Source of the DNA: CAYMTN01 sp964393335 | Lineage (GTDB): Bacteria > Chloroflexota > Anaerolineae > Aggregatilineales > Aggregatilineaceae | Length of the DNA: 53,442 bases | NCBI GenBank assembly: GCA_964393335.1 | Contig: CAYMTN010000003.1 | Location: 1-53,442 of the forward strand | Direction: 5' to 3' | Shown here: piece after piece, positions 8,273 to 16,396 of the stretch | How the letters are laid out: every line of letters begins with the position of its first letter | Numbering within the stretch: position 1 is the first letter of the stretch | Made by a program: the position numbers and the translations under genes | Notes under the pieces: model-generated | What the model saw: only the letters and a program-made list of their open reading frames with translations | Told to the model about the DNA's origin: nothing | The model's database searches: none

Positions 8273-9067
8273 TTACACAGGCGGCCAGGGGTGGTTCGGG
8301 CCAGGGCCGGGGCGGGGAAACCGCTTGTTTTCAAGAAGCTGCTGAATCCGACGGCGCAGCGCGTTGATTTCCGCCAGGGTCAGCTTGTCACCGATGGCTT
8401 GGCGCAGGGCGGTATCTTCACGATCGAGTTGTTCGCACAGCTTGTGGACGTCTTCCAGCAGCGCATCCGGCACATACTGACCGGTGAATTCCCAGATCAC
8501 CGTGCGCAGCTTGGGCAGCGTGTGGAAGGTCAGTCCGTGATCGATGCCCCACAGCTTGCCACGCGCATCCATTAGCAGGTGCCCGCCTTTTCGATCCGTG
8601 TTGTTGATCAGGTAGTCGAACACGGCGAACCGCTGGAGTTGGTCGACAAAACGGTCGTCGAGCGAGAAGTAGTTGATCTCTGGATCGTGCTCGATGAACA
8701 ACTGGAGCGATCCACGACCATGCGGGCCATCTTCACGCAGCACGGTGGGCGGCACCAGGTACCAGTCGATGGCCTTCGAAATGAGATGGGCGACGACTTC
8801 GCGGTAGCACAAAGTGCCATCAGGGAAATCCCACAGGGAACGCTCGCCGCGCTGCGGTTTGTAGACGGCGGTCGTTTGCAGCTCTGAATCGCTGACGGTA
8901 ACCAGCGCCGCGTAATTCGATCCCCATAACGCGCTGCCGCGCATAGCGACGATCTTACCGGTGTCCAATAACGTTTCGACACGCGAGATACTGACCGTTT
9001 GCTCCTCGGTATTGCGAGCAGCGCCGACGAGGTGGTCGTGAAGTGGGTGGGATGGATTGTCGGTCAT
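8273..9067 (-). CDS. SCO1664 family protein (PI3/4-kinase-like fold)
   Basis: A 264-residue protein matching the uncharacterised SCO1664 family (TIGR03843), which has a distant kinase-like fold. Visible kinase-like marks are a Lys in AVYKPQRGE (about 70), YLINNTDRKGGH (about 152-163) resembling a catalytic loop, and WGIDHGLTFH (about 173-182) resembling the metal-binding Asp motif. The ATG at 9067 shares one base with the stop of DUF3090 (TGATG), which implies coupled translation; a TTG at 9076 is the alternative start. Last gene of a three-gene unit closed by a strong terminator. Substrate unknown. Confidence 0.85.
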   Translation of the reverse strand: MTDNPSHPLHDHLVGAARNTEEQTVSISRVETLLDTGKIVAMRGSALWGSNYAALVTVSDSELQTTAVYKPQRGERSLWDFPDGTLCYREVVAHLISKAIDWYLVPPTVLREDGPHGRGSLQLFIEHDPEINYFSLDDRFVDQLQRFAVFDYLINNTDRKGGHLLMDARGKLWGIDHGLTFHTLPKLRTVIWEFTGQYVPDALLEDVHKLCEQLDREDTALRQAIGDKLTLAEINALRRRIQQLLENKRFPRPGPGPNHPWPPV

Positions 9068-9567
9068 CACGTCCAATAATAAATCATATGCCCGTTGGCT
9101 TTGGGATCAGCGCGCCCTTTTTTGACGATTGACTGGGCGTGTTCGCTCAGGGCGCGCATCTGTTCACGAGTGGCCCAGATTCGTACCACCTGGGGTTCTG
9201 GCTCGATCAGTTGTTCTTCGCTGACGACCAATTCCTGTACAATGAGCACAACCAAATTGCGTTCTTCATCATAACCCAGGCCCATTTGCGATACGCGGAA
9301 TAACGAATCGAGCGGATCGCGCAGCGACATGTCCCAGTGGGCCAGGTTGATCGCTACTTCGGGCAGTTCAGGATGCTTCTCGCCAAGTCCTTCGAGTAGT
9401 TCATTGATGGCATCCGCTAACGCTTGCGCCTGTTGTTTCTCGATGATCAACGTGATGAGTTGGTCGCCTTTACCGGCCTGCAAATGAAACAGCCGGCGGC
9501 CTTTTGGCCCGACGGTTCCCACTGTCACGAAATCAGCAGGATCAAGCTCGATCTCGGTATTTGGCAT
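9067..9567 (-). CDS. DUF3090 family protein
   Basis: A 166-residue protein matching DUF3090 (TIGR03847). The N-terminal segment VGPKGRRLFHLQAGKGD is the recognisable family mark. The remainder alternates beta strands and one amphipathic helix (QQAQALADAINELLEGL). No catalytic residues can be assigned. It lies between the histidine phosphatase and the SCO1664-family gene and overlaps the latter by one base. The same three families are neighbours in Actinobacteria, so they likely act together. Confidence 0.85.
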   Translation of the reverse strand: MPNTEIELDPADFVTVGTVGPKGRRLFHLQAGKGDQLITLIIEKQQAQALADAINELLEGLGEKHPELPEVAINLAHWDMSLRDPLDSLFRVSQMGLGYDEERNLVVLIVQELVVSEEQLIEPEPQVVRIWATREQMRALSEHAQSIVKKGRADPKANGHMIYYWT

Positions 9568-9665
9568 TATACGCTATTACCTTTCAGCGGACTGTCTGTT
9601 TGGGTCACCTTCTGCATCCAATTTTAGGGCTGTTGGCGAAATGTGACAAGCATTCAAACGCCTGT

Positions 9666-10349
9666 TTAACGGACCCGCCAGCCGATCAGCCGCCGTAGCC
9701 GCCGCCAGATCGGTTGTCTGGCGGGCATAGGCGCGCGCTCGATGACAGGCAGATAGCTGGTATCGTTTACCCGCACGATGTACGGGCGATCCGCCCCCAG
9801 CCGCACGATTGTCAGCGAAGCAGGTGATATCTCAATGCGTTGAAAAAGATCGATGTGTGCGCCCAAATAATGTGCTACGATAAGCTTGATCACGTCGCTG
9901 TGTGACACGACGGCGACTCGTTGGTTGGGGTGGCGAACGACCAGCATTTCCAGCGCGTCGACGGCGCGCGCTTGCGCCTGCCGGATTGCCTCCCCGCCGG
10001 GGAACTGCGCCCGGCTGGGATATTGCTGGACGACAAACCACATTTTCTCACGTCGCAGTTTGCTGAGTTTTTCGCCTTGCCAGTCGCCGTAGCGGACTTC
10101 GCCCACGCCGTCAAGGCGCTGCACGGTCAGGCCGTCGTGGTGGGCAGCTATGGCTTCGGCGGTTTCCATAGTCCGCTCAAGCGGGCTTGAATACACAGCG
10201 GCCAGGCGCGCATTGGCCAGCGATTCACCCAACGCTGCGGCCTGCTTCTTGCCGTCGTCATTCAGGTGCACGCCGGGGGACCACCCGGCAAGCCTGCCGG
10301 TGCTCACCCAATCGTTGATTGCGTGTCGGATTAGGAAAAACTCGGTCAT
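9666..10349 (-). CDS. histidine phosphatase family protein (MSMEG_4193-like)
   Basis: A 227-residue protein of the phosphoglycerate mutase/histidine phosphatase superfamily. The phosphorylated His is in FFLIRHAIND (about residue 9); the usual RHG is RHA here, as in some members. SSPLERTMETAEA (about 55-67) and VVSHSDVIK (about 148-156) supply the other catalytic-pocket Arg and His. The family next to DUF3090 and SCO1664 in Actinobacteria is TIGR03848, which this resembles. It is the first gene of the trio. Whether it is a phosphatase or mutase, and on what, is unknown. Confidence 0.85.
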   Translation of the reverse strand: MTEFFLIRHAINDWVSTGRLAGWSPGVHLNDDGKKQAAALGESLANARLAAVYSSPLERTMETAEAIAAHHDGLTVQRLDGVGEVRYGDWQGEKLSKLRREKMWFVVQQYPSRAQFPGGEAIRQAQARAVDALEMLVVRHPNQRVAVVSHSDVIKLIVAHYLGAHIDLFQRIEISPASLTIVRLGADRPYIVRVNDTSYLPVIERAPMPARQPIWRRLRRLIGWRVR

Positions 10350-10459
10350 GGTGCGTCCAATGATACGATTCTACAGCAGATGATAACACAAACACATAGT
10401 GCGTCCTACCGCGCGGCACGCCGGCGACGATTCCGATTCCTGATTATATTACTTTTTTA

Positions 10460-10488
10460 TTGCAAACTTTCACGACCTGCACTAATGT
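10460..10488 (+). promoter_or_regulatory. candidate promoter for the histidine-kinase-like gene
   Basis: TTGCAA (10460-10465) and TAATGT (10483-10488) with a 17-base spacer, 45 bases before the start codon and in a locally AT-rich stretch. Confidence 0.4.
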
Positions 10489-10533
10489 TAAGGCAGCACT
10501 GATATGAGGCTATTCGGCTAAGATCGTTTGACG

Positions 10534-11595
10534 ATGGATAACCTACACCTGTTGGCACTGCGTGCCTGGAGCGAAAGCTCAAACGAAGGGTTGTTGGTGG
10601 TTGATTCGACCGGTACAGTGTGCCTGGTGAATTCGCGCTTGCGCGAATTGTTCAACCTGCACACCGTTCCGCAGTCGGTTGAGAGCCTTCTGCGTCAGGC
10701 GGATTATGTTGCGCCGGATTTGCGCGCGCTGCTGTCGGTATCCAGACGTCCCGACCACACACAGTGGGGCAACCTGCACGTCTTGGGGAATCCGCCGCAG
10801 CGCTTGATCTGGCAGCAGATTCCATTGTTTGAGGATAGTGACATAGCCGGTTCGCTGCTCATCTTCCGAGACGCAACGACGCAGGGGCAGTTGGAGCTGG
10901 CGAAACAATCGTTCCTGAGCATGATTTCGCACGATCTCCGCACGCCGCTTAGCACGATCCTTGGGTTTGCGGAGTTATTATATAACAATCGCGGCAGTCT
11001 CTCTGACGAGGAACAGACCGAGTTTCTGGAACACATCATCAAGAATGCCAACCAACTGAGCCGCTATGCTCAAATCGCGCTGGATATCATGTACCTGGAA
11101 GCGAACCAGCAGCGATTTGATACTGAAGCTGTTTTTCTGGACCGGTTTGTGAAACACTGGCTCACCGATGCGCTGCATCGTTTTCCTGCCGAGCAGATCA
11201 TCTATCACAACGGTTCGGCGTCAGGTGAGCCGATGAGCCTGGTGGCCCCCTCTGCGCTGCACCGGATTCTGTATATTCTGGTCGAATTTGCGCTGGCCGA
11301 GAGTCCCTCGGATGAACACGTTAACATTCGACTGGACTATGATGAGCTGCAAGCGCACGTTACGGTTCAACACCGCGCGCCCGATCTCAGCGAGGAAGAT
11401 GCCACAGCCTTGTTTCGATTGATGCACCCGCGCGATCTCAGCGAATCAGGACGCCCCAAACTGCACCGGATGCAATTGTATGTTGCCAGCCTGCTGGCGG
11501 AGCGCCAGCAAGGACACCTGACGCTGCGCGGTGAGGATGACCGGCGCTACTGGTTTGACCTGGCGATGCCGCTGGTTTTGTCTCCGTCTGCCTGA
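10534..11595 (+). CDS. PAS/HisKA protein with degenerate histidine-kinase ATPase domain
   Basis: A 353-residue protein without membrane segments. Residues 8-115 form a PAS-like sensor domain (NEGLLVVDSTGTVCLVNSRL). The HisKA dimerisation helix has an intact H-box, FLSMISHDLRTPLSTILGF, with His at about 133. The C-terminal part should be the HATPase domain, but the N-box Asn is missing (HRILYILVEFALAESP) and no DxGxGI or GxGLG box is seen. It may be a pseudokinase, a phosphotransfer dimer, or use another kinase. ATG at 10534 was chosen; TTG at 10528 is possible. No response regulator is nearby. Confidence 0.8.
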   Translation: MDNLHLLALRAWSESSNEGLLVVDSTGTVCLVNSRLRELFNLHTVPQSVESLLRQADYVAPDLRALLSVSRRPDHTQWGNLHVLGNPPQRLIWQQIPLFEDSDIAGSLLIFRDATTQGQLELAKQSFLSMISHDLRTPLSTILGFAELLYNNRGSLSDEEQTEFLEHIIKNANQLSRYAQIALDIMYLEANQQRFDTEAVFLDRFVKHWLTDALHRFPAEQIIYHNGSASGEPMSLVAPSALHRILYILVEFALAESPSDEHVNIRLDYDELQAHVTVQHRAPDLSEEDATALFRLMHPRDLSESGRPKLHRMQLYVASLLAERQQGHLTLRGEDDRRYWFDLAMPLVLSPSA

Positions 11596-11621
11596 TGGTT
11601 TTTTACCTTGAACAGCCGCCC

Positions 11622-11650
11622 TTGACAGTCGCCCCTTCTGCCAGTAAGGT
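11622..11650 (+). promoter_or_regulatory. possible promoter for the 140-residue protein gene
   Basis: A perfect TTGACA (11622-11627) is followed after 17 bases by TAAGGT (11645-11650), a poor -10 box. It lies 72 bases before the start codon. Confidence 0.3.
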
Positions 11651-11721
11651 TGCTGCGGGCGCGTTTGAACGCAGTCCGGCGATGATGTACGGCTATAGTC
11701 ACCCAAACGGAGTCTCAACTC

Positions 11722-12144
11722 ATGGGCCGCGTGGTTAATATTGACAGTCCCGGCAAGAATCGGAATAAATTGATGCGCACGGCGGCGGAACTGCTGCGGC
11801 ATCTCAGCCAGAAGACCACCCTGGACGACGACGCAAAAGATATGGCGGCATTGTTGGTGTTCTGCCTGCGCGAGATCGAAGATGGCATCGAAGGCTCAGC
11901 GATGGCATGGGAAAAACGTGATTATTGGATCAAGGCGGAGCAACTGCGCCAGCGGTGGGCCTGGGCCGGCAACGGTGCTGCCAGCCTGGAGACGATGATC
12001 CGCTACGAGCGGTGGGAGTCGCTGCCGGGCATCATGGCGGGGCTGTTCGAGCATTTCGCCGATATCAAGATCACCAAGTTCACGCGTGACGCCAGCGAGT
12101 GGCTTGGGGCATACGAACGCCTGTTGGGCGAGTTCAGCCAGTAA
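11722..12144 (+). CDS. conserved hypothetical protein, all-helical
   Basis: A 140-residue soluble protein, not recognised. It looks entirely alpha-helical, with a basic N-terminus (KNRNKLMRTAAELLRHL) and several Trp residues in the middle (AMAWEKRDYWIKAEQLRQRW). No signal peptide, membrane helix or metal motif is seen. The start ATG follows a weak GGAG. Codon use and the absence of frame breaks support a real gene. It lies between the histidine-kinase-like gene and a CPBP protease, and has its own weak terminator. Confidence 0.75.
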   Translation: MGRVVNIDSPGKNRNKLMRTAAELLRHLSQKTTLDDDAKDMAALLVFCLREIEDGIEGSAMAWEKRDYWIKAEQLRQRWAWAGNGAASLETMIRYERWESLPGIMAGLFEHFADIKITKFTRDASEWLGAYERLLGEFSQ

Positions 12145-12189
12145 ATAACCTACCCGTCCACAACAACAGCGCCAATAGCACCTTCGCCA

Positions 12190-12212
12190 GCCCTTATGCG
12201 AGTAAGGGCTTT
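12190..12212 (+). terminator. weak terminator hairpin
   Basis: GCCCTTA and TAAGGGC form a 7-bp stem with a 6-base loop, followed by only three T residues. It may partly separate the 140-residue gene from the CPBP gene. Confidence 0.5.
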
Positions 12213-12240
12213 GGCTTAAATGCGGCTCGGACTCTATAAT
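12211..12240 (+). promoter_or_regulatory. sigma-70-type promoter for the CPBP protease gene
   Basis: TTGGCT (12211-12216), 18-base spacer, perfect TATAAT (12235-12240). The predicted transcript start is about 28 bases before the GTG start codon. Confidence 0.6.
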
Positions 12241-12274
12241 CTGGTTTGCCTTAAGGTCTATTCTTTCTCAATGT

Positions 12275-13522
12275 GTGGAGCGACCATTGTCTGTAGGCGA
12301 TTTGCTCTTAAACCTGGCAGCCGTAGTGGTTTTGGGCGTTATCGTTATCGCCGCCAATTATGCGGACCGCGAAGCGGATTCCCGGATGCGGCGGGCGGTG
12401 TTGGTGGTGCTGGGCCTGATCAATATGCTGATCGTGGTATTTTATGGCCTTGCCCAGGTGGCGATGACGTATTCTCCGGCGACAGACACGTTCACGCCGC
12501 CGACCCATGCTGACGCCTGGGGCGGGTTGCTGGCTTCGGTGATCGTCGCGGGGCTGGCGACAGCGGTCATGTTCTATCCTGTGCGCGAACGGCTTGCGGC
12601 GTTGTTTCCCCCTTTTCGCGGCAAACGCAAGCGCTCGCTGCCAGGTGAAACCGCACCGGAAAACGGCGAAGCCGGCCAGGGTGGCACGCCGCTGTTCCCG
12701 CAGATGTTGAACTATTACACAACGGACTCTCCAGCGGGGCCGCGTCTTTCAGGGGCAGAGGTTGAACGTGATTTGCCGGAACCGGATGACAGCGTGCGCG
12801 GCTTCAGTCCCCGCTCGGTGGTGCACATGGTAGCACTTGTTTTCGTGGTGTACCTGGTGGGTGTCCAGATGGTCAACTTCATTCTGGGCGGCGGGCTGGC
12901 GGGCGTCGCCAAAACGTACGAAGAAAATGGACTGACAGTCCTGGACCTGCTGGCGAACAGCCTGCCTCTGGTCGTCATACCGGTTTTGGGCATCGGGTTC
13001 GGGATGCGGCGCGGCTGGCGTTCATCACTGCACCGGCTGGGACTGGAGAAGCCATCCGGAGAAGGGTTGGCGGCGGCGGCTGGCGTCACGATCCTGTTGT
13101 TTGTGTTCGTGGCGACCGTAGGCGGAATCTGGATGCAGCTTGTATCTGAGGAAACGTACAAGGAGCAGACTCAGGCGTCTGACGCGCTGTCGTCCAGCGT
13201 GAACACGATTGGGCTGGCTTTTCTGCTGGCAGCGTCGGCGGCCATCGGTGAGGAGATCGCGTTTCGTGGTGCGCTGCAACCGGTGATTGGGTTTTGGGCG
13301 ACGGCAGTCGTGTTTGCCCTGACGCATATCCAGTATACGCTGACGCCTGCGTCGTTGATCATTTTTGGTGTGGCACTGGCGTTTGGGTGGATTCGCAAGC
13401 GGTACAATACGACAGTTTCTATGCTGACTCATTTTCTCTACAATTTTATCCCCCTGGCGGTTAGCGTGTCGGTATCACAACCTGCCATCCGGTCCCTTCT
13501 ACATGTCATCACCAGCCTGTAG
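12275..13522 (+). CDS. CPBP family intramembrane glutamic endopeptidase
   Basis: A 415-residue polytopic membrane protein. The C-terminal half holds the CPBP (Abi/CAAX-processing-like) signature: IGEEIAFRGAL with the glutamate pair at 326-327 and Arg at 331, followed by FALTHIQYT with the second-motif His. Family members cleave membrane substrates; some process prenylated proteins or bacteriocins. The N-terminal 200 residues add three membrane helices and a soluble linker (about 105-170), longer than in minimal members. GTG at 12275 is used; TTG at 12287 is possible. Substrate unknown. Confidence 0.85.
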   Translation: MERPLSVGDLLLNLAAVVVLGVIVIAANYADREADSRMRRAVLVVLGLINMLIVVFYGLAQVAMTYSPATDTFTPPTHADAWGGLLASVIVAGLATAVMFYPVRERLAALFPPFRGKRKRSLPGETAPENGEAGQGGTPLFPQMLNYYTTDSPAGPRLSGAEVERDLPEPDDSVRGFSPRSVVHMVALVFVVYLVGVQMVNFILGGGLAGVAKTYEENGLTVLDLLANSLPLVVIPVLGIGFGMRRGWRSSLHRLGLEKPSGEGLAAAAGVTILLFVFVATVGGIWMQLVSEETYKEQTQASDALSSSVNTIGLAFLLAASAAIGEEIAFRGALQPVIGFWATAVVFALTHIQYTLTPASLIIFGVALAFGWIRKRYNTTVSMLTHFLYNFIPLAVSVSVSQPAIRSLLHVITSL

Positions 13523-13558
13523 AGGTGCCGGTGTGACGTACACGCACGGAGTCTGCTC

Positions 13559-14392
13559 GTGAATCACCAGGGGATGGTCGAGGATATCGCACTCGACAGC
13601 CGGGCTGTAGGCCGCCGCATGTCTATTCGGGTGATCACGCCGCCGGGTTACGAAGCCGGTGCGCGCTATCCGGTGTTGTACTTTCTGCATCCCTGGGGAC
13701 TTGGACCACGCTACATCACCGAAAAGCTGCGCCTTCATCTGCACGCCTGGAACGGCGTGGCAGACGGATCGCTGCCGCCGATGGTCATTGCGCTGCCGAC
13801 AGGTTACCGCAGTTTTTACCTGAACGCGGCGGATCCGCCGGGATATGATTGGACGCCGGTGGTTCAGAGCCACGAAGAGTTCTTCCAGGATGCCCTGGAA
13901 CAATATGGGCGCTACGGCGACTACCTGTTGGGCGAGGTGATCCCGTATATCGAGAATCATTACCGGGTGCGGACCGAGCGGGTAGGGCGAGCGATTGGCG
14001 GTATCTCGATGGGTGGGGCAGCGGCTGCCGTGCATGCCTTCCGCGACTCGTCGCGGTTCTGCGCAGTCGGCATTCACAGCCCGGCCCTGTTTTGGGGTCC
14101 GCCGCAGAATGGCGGCCCGCCCTGGATTTTTGGCGTAGACCGGGAGAGTTTCGCGGCGCGTAACCCGGCAGACGTGGCGCTCAGGCTGCGATCCGAGACA
14201 CAGCCGCGCATCTATCTTGATACGGGCAGCCGCGACATGATGCTCGATCAGGTTGAGCATCTGCATCACACGTTGGAGTCACGCGGGATCGCGCACGCCT
14301 ACGCGGTCAGGCCGGGCGGCCATGATAAGACGTACTGGGAACCCCGGATGCCCGACTATCTGGCGTTCTATGCGCGCGATTGGGCTTATTGA
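13559..14392 (+). CDS. alpha/beta hydrolase, esterase D (FrmB/Fes-like) family
   Basis: A 277-residue soluble serine esterase. The nucleophile elbow is GGISMGG with Ser at about 150. YPVLYFLHPWG (about 37-47) is the oxyanion strand, and DTGSRDMML and GGHDKTYW supply the likely acid and His. The family includes S-formylglutathione hydrolase-like and mycolyl-type esterases. No signal peptide is visible, so it is probably cytoplasmic. It starts 37 bases after the CPBP gene and may be cotranscribed. Its stop abuts the convergent tdk stop with no spacer. Exact ester substrate unknown. Confidence 0.85.
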   Translation: MNHQGMVEDIALDSRAVGRRMSIRVITPPGYEAGARYPVLYFLHPWGLGPRYITEKLRLHLHAWNGVADGSLPPMVIALPTGYRSFYLNAADPPGYDWTPVVQSHEEFFQDALEQYGRYGDYLLGEVIPYIENHYRVRTERVGRAIGGISMGGAAAAVHAFRDSSRFCAVGIHSPALFWGPPQNGGPPWIFGVDRESFAARNPADVALRLRSETQPRIYLDTGSRDMMLDQVEHLHHTLESRGIAHAYAVRPGGHDKTYWEPRMPDYLAFYARDWAY

Positions 14393-14974
14393 TTAGCTGT
14401 CGTAGCGACCGGGCACGATGTGGTGGTCGCGGCAGCGGGCCTCATACGCCTCTGATGCGCCGACCATGATGATCGGATCGTCGTAGCGGGCCGGGCTGCC
14501 GTTGACCAGGCGCTGAGTCCGGCTGGCGTTTTCGCCGCAGACCATGCAGATCGCGTGAAGTTTCAACACTTCGTCAGCCTGGCACAACAACTGCGGCATC
14601 GAACCAAACGGTTCTCCCCGGAAATCCATGTCCAGTCCGGCGATGATGACCCGAATGCCCTGATTCGCCAGACGTCCTACCACGTCCTCGATGCCGGAGT
14701 CAAAAAACTGCGCTTCGTCGATGGCGACGACGGTCGTATCATCGTTGATGCTGTCGAGCAGCACCTGAGAGTCCCTGGTGGGGATGGCTTCGAATGCCTG
14801 CCCATTGTGCGACGTCACGCGCTCGATGGAATAACGCGTGTCAACATCGGGCTTGAAGACCTGTACGTGCTGCCGGGCAATGATCGCCCGGCGCACACGG
14901 CGGATAAGCTCTTCGGTCTTGCCACTGAACATGCTGCCGCAAATGACCTCGACGCGGCCTGTGTGGTGTTTCAT
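14393..14974 (-). CDS. tdk: thymidine kinase (type II)
   Basis: Phosphorylates thymidine to dTMP in the salvage pathway. The 193-residue product has the P-loop ICGSMFSGKTEELIRR (about 11-26), the DEAQFF Walker B/catalytic motif (Glu as base), and a zinc ribbon of which CMVC and the later CRDH can be seen. The last ligand pair is C..H rather than C..C, as in a number of type II enzymes. ATG at 14974 follows a GGGGAG Shine-Dalgarno; an in-frame start at 15007 would add 11 atypical residues. It lies behind rpmE, a linkage common in bacteria, but a terminator stands between them. Confidence 0.95.
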   Translation of the reverse strand: MKHHTGRVEVICGSMFSGKTEELIRRVRRAIIARQHVQVFKPDVDTRYSIERVTSHNGQAFEAIPTRDSQVLLDSINDDTTVVAIDEAQFFDSGIEDVVGRLANQGIRVIIAGLDMDFRGEPFGSMPQLLCQADEVLKLHAICMVCGENASRTQRLVNGSPARYDDPIIMVGASEAYEARCRDHHIVPGRYDS

Positions 14975-15007
14975 GGTCGCTCCCCTCTTTGCCAGTTGGT
15001 GGTACAC

Positions 15008-15043
15008 AAACGAAAGGGCAGGTCGATGCTGCCAAACCTGCCC
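15008..15043 (-). terminator. intrinsic terminator after the L31 gene
   Basis: On the minus strand GGGCAGGT and ACCTGCCC form an 8-bp stem followed by TTTCGTTT. It lies between rpmE and tdk, so tdk is transcribed by read-through or from its own promoter. Confidence 0.75.
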
Positions 15044-15073
15044 TCAGGTAAGCGTAAATGCCTGTGCCGCCGG

Positions 15074-15541
15074 TTATGCTTCCTCGTATTCGGGGATGTC
15101 ATAACCACGCGCGCGCAGCAGTTTCTTGGTGTCGGCCAACACTTTGCGGCCAATGCCGGAGATCGCCAGGATGGCGTCATCGCCGCCTTCTTCCCAACGA
15201 GCCAGCAGATCACCAATCACCTCGATACCGTTCTCGATAAAGATGTTGGTGTAACGCTTGTCCAGGCCCAGATCGACGATCGGGACATCCGGAGACGTGC
15301 GTTCCTGGTCGCGGGCTTCTTCCTCGGCAATCATATTGTCGCGGACGCGCAGACGCTTCATGAAGCGATCGACCTGACCTTCGGTGTCCACGATACGCTG
15401 CTCACCCGTATAGAAGGGGTGGCAGGCCGAGCACACGTCGGTGCGGATTTCAGGGACAGTTGAGCCAACCGTCCAGGTATTGCCACAGGCGCAGATCACG
15501 CGCGCTTCGGGGTACCACTTGGGATGAATATCTTCACGCAT
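15074..15541 (-). CDS. rpmE: ribosomal protein L31 fused to an alpha-CTD-like domain
   Basis: Residues 1-65 are a zinc-type L31: MREDIHPKW start, and four Cys at 17, 19, 37 and 40 (CxC...CxxC). L31 bridges the 50S and 30S subunits. Normal L31 ends near residue 70; this protein has 155. After an acidic linker (71-85), residues about 88-148 read like the C-terminal domain of the RNA polymerase alpha subunit: LGLDKRYTNIF, VIGDLLAR, then the hairpin GIGRKVLADTKKLLRARG. Positions matching E. coli alpha R265, N268, G296 and K298 are kept as R96, N99, G131 and K133. Order in the unit is rplU, rpmA, rpmE. The L31 part is certain; the function of the extension is unknown. Confidence 0.92.
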   Translation of the reverse strand: MREDIHPKWYPEARVICACGNTWTVGSTVPEIRTDVCSACHPFYTGEQRIVDTEGQVDRFMKRLRVRDNMIAEEEARDQERTSPDVPIVDLGLDKRYTNIFIENGIEVIGDLLARWEEGGDDAILAISGIGRKVLADTKKLLRARGYDIPEYEEA

Positions 15542-15645
15542 GGTGTTTTGTTCTCAACCTTTCCGGCCACGGTTCCCTGATCTTGGGGGATGCGTAGCGG
15601 TTAGTGGGCTGACGGAATACGATAACAAGCCGTAACGAGTTCGTG

Positions 15646-15927
15646 TTACGCCTGTGCAGCTTCAACTTCTGGCAGTTCGGGATACACGCTGATGCGTTTG
15701 CGCCCGCGTGCGAACGCTTCAAATACCACATAACCTTCTGTGGTGGCGAAGATGGTGAAATCGCGGCCCATCCCGACGTTCGTGCCGGGGTGGAACTTGG
15801 TGCCCCGCTGGCGAACGATGATGTTGCCAGGGATCACGAATTCGCCGCCGAAACGTTTCACGCCAAGACGCTTGCTCTGGCTGTCGCGCCCATTACGCGT
15901 TGAACCGCCACCTTTTTTGTGCGCCAT
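15646..15927 (-). CDS. rpmA: 50S ribosomal protein L27
   Basis: L27 reaches the peptidyl-transferase centre with its N-terminus. The 93-residue product starts MAHKKGGGSTRNGRDS, the classic form without the cleavable leader found in Firmicutes. It continues through KRLGVKRFGGEFVIPGNI and RQRGTKFHPG. The last 15 residues (PELPEVEAAQA region) are a short acidic tail. It follows rplU by 27 bases, as in most bacteria. A hairpin without a T-run (15631-15650) overlaps its stop codon. Confidence 0.97.
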   Translation of the reverse strand: MAHKKGGGSTRNGRDSQSKRLGVKRFGGEFVIPGNIIVRQRGTKFHPGTNVGMGRDFTIFATTEGYVVFEAFARGRKRISVYPELPEVEAAQA

Positions 15928-15954
15928 AACTCAGGACTCCTCTGCTAGTAGCTC

Positions 15955-16272
15955 TTACACACCCGTAATGCTATCGATCCGCAGCCGTGTGAAATACTGC
16001 CGGTGGCCCCGACGGCGGCGATACCGCTCTTTCGGCTTGTATTTCCAGACAAAAATCTTGCGTCCGCGTGCCTGCTCAAGCACGGTTGCTTTGACAACTG
16101 CGCCATCAAGCACGGGCCGGCCGATTTGCGGGTCACCGCTGTCAGGCGCAACCAACAATACATCGGTCAATTCTATGGATTCGCCTTCTTCATAGGGCAG
16201 CCGTTCGACATCAATCGTCTGGCCCGGTTCCGCGCGGTACTGGCGACCGCCGGTACGTACAATTGCATACAT
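15955..16272 (-). CDS. rplU: 50S ribosomal protein L21
   Basis: L21 binds 23S rRNA in the large subunit. MYAIVRTGGRQYRAEPGQTI at the start and KYKPKERYRRRRGHRQYFT near the end are the family hallmarks. ATG at 16272 gives 105 residues, the usual size, and has GGAG nine bases upstream. A longer frame exists upstream but is leader sequence. The gene leads the rplU-rpmA-rpmE unit and has a long leader of about 115 bases behind a strong promoter, which contains a CCTGGC/GCCAGG hairpin. Leader-based autoregulation is possible but not shown. Confidence 0.96.
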   Translation of the reverse strand: MYAIVRTGGRQYRAEPGQTIDVERLPYEEGESIELTDVLLVAPDSGDPQIGRPVLDGAVVKATVLEQARGRKIFVWKYKPKERYRRRRGHRQYFTRLRIDSITGV

Positions 16273-16396
16273 GGAAAAGATCTCCAATCTTCGCTTTGCC
16301 GCCGCAGGTAGCCGCCTCATCGATGAGCGCCCCAGCGGGGAAAATTGGCGTCGAATGATAATCCAGGCCCTGGCACTGCCAGGACATCGGCAGATT

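Noticed and set aside
14972..15007. Longer start for tdk at 15007
   Set aside because: It would overlap the L31 terminator and add 11 atypical residues; the internal ATG at 14974 has a good Shine-Dalgarno and family-like N-terminus.
14555..15463. 302-codon open frame on the plus strand
   Set aside because: It spans tdk and the L31 gene on the other strand, both certain genes.
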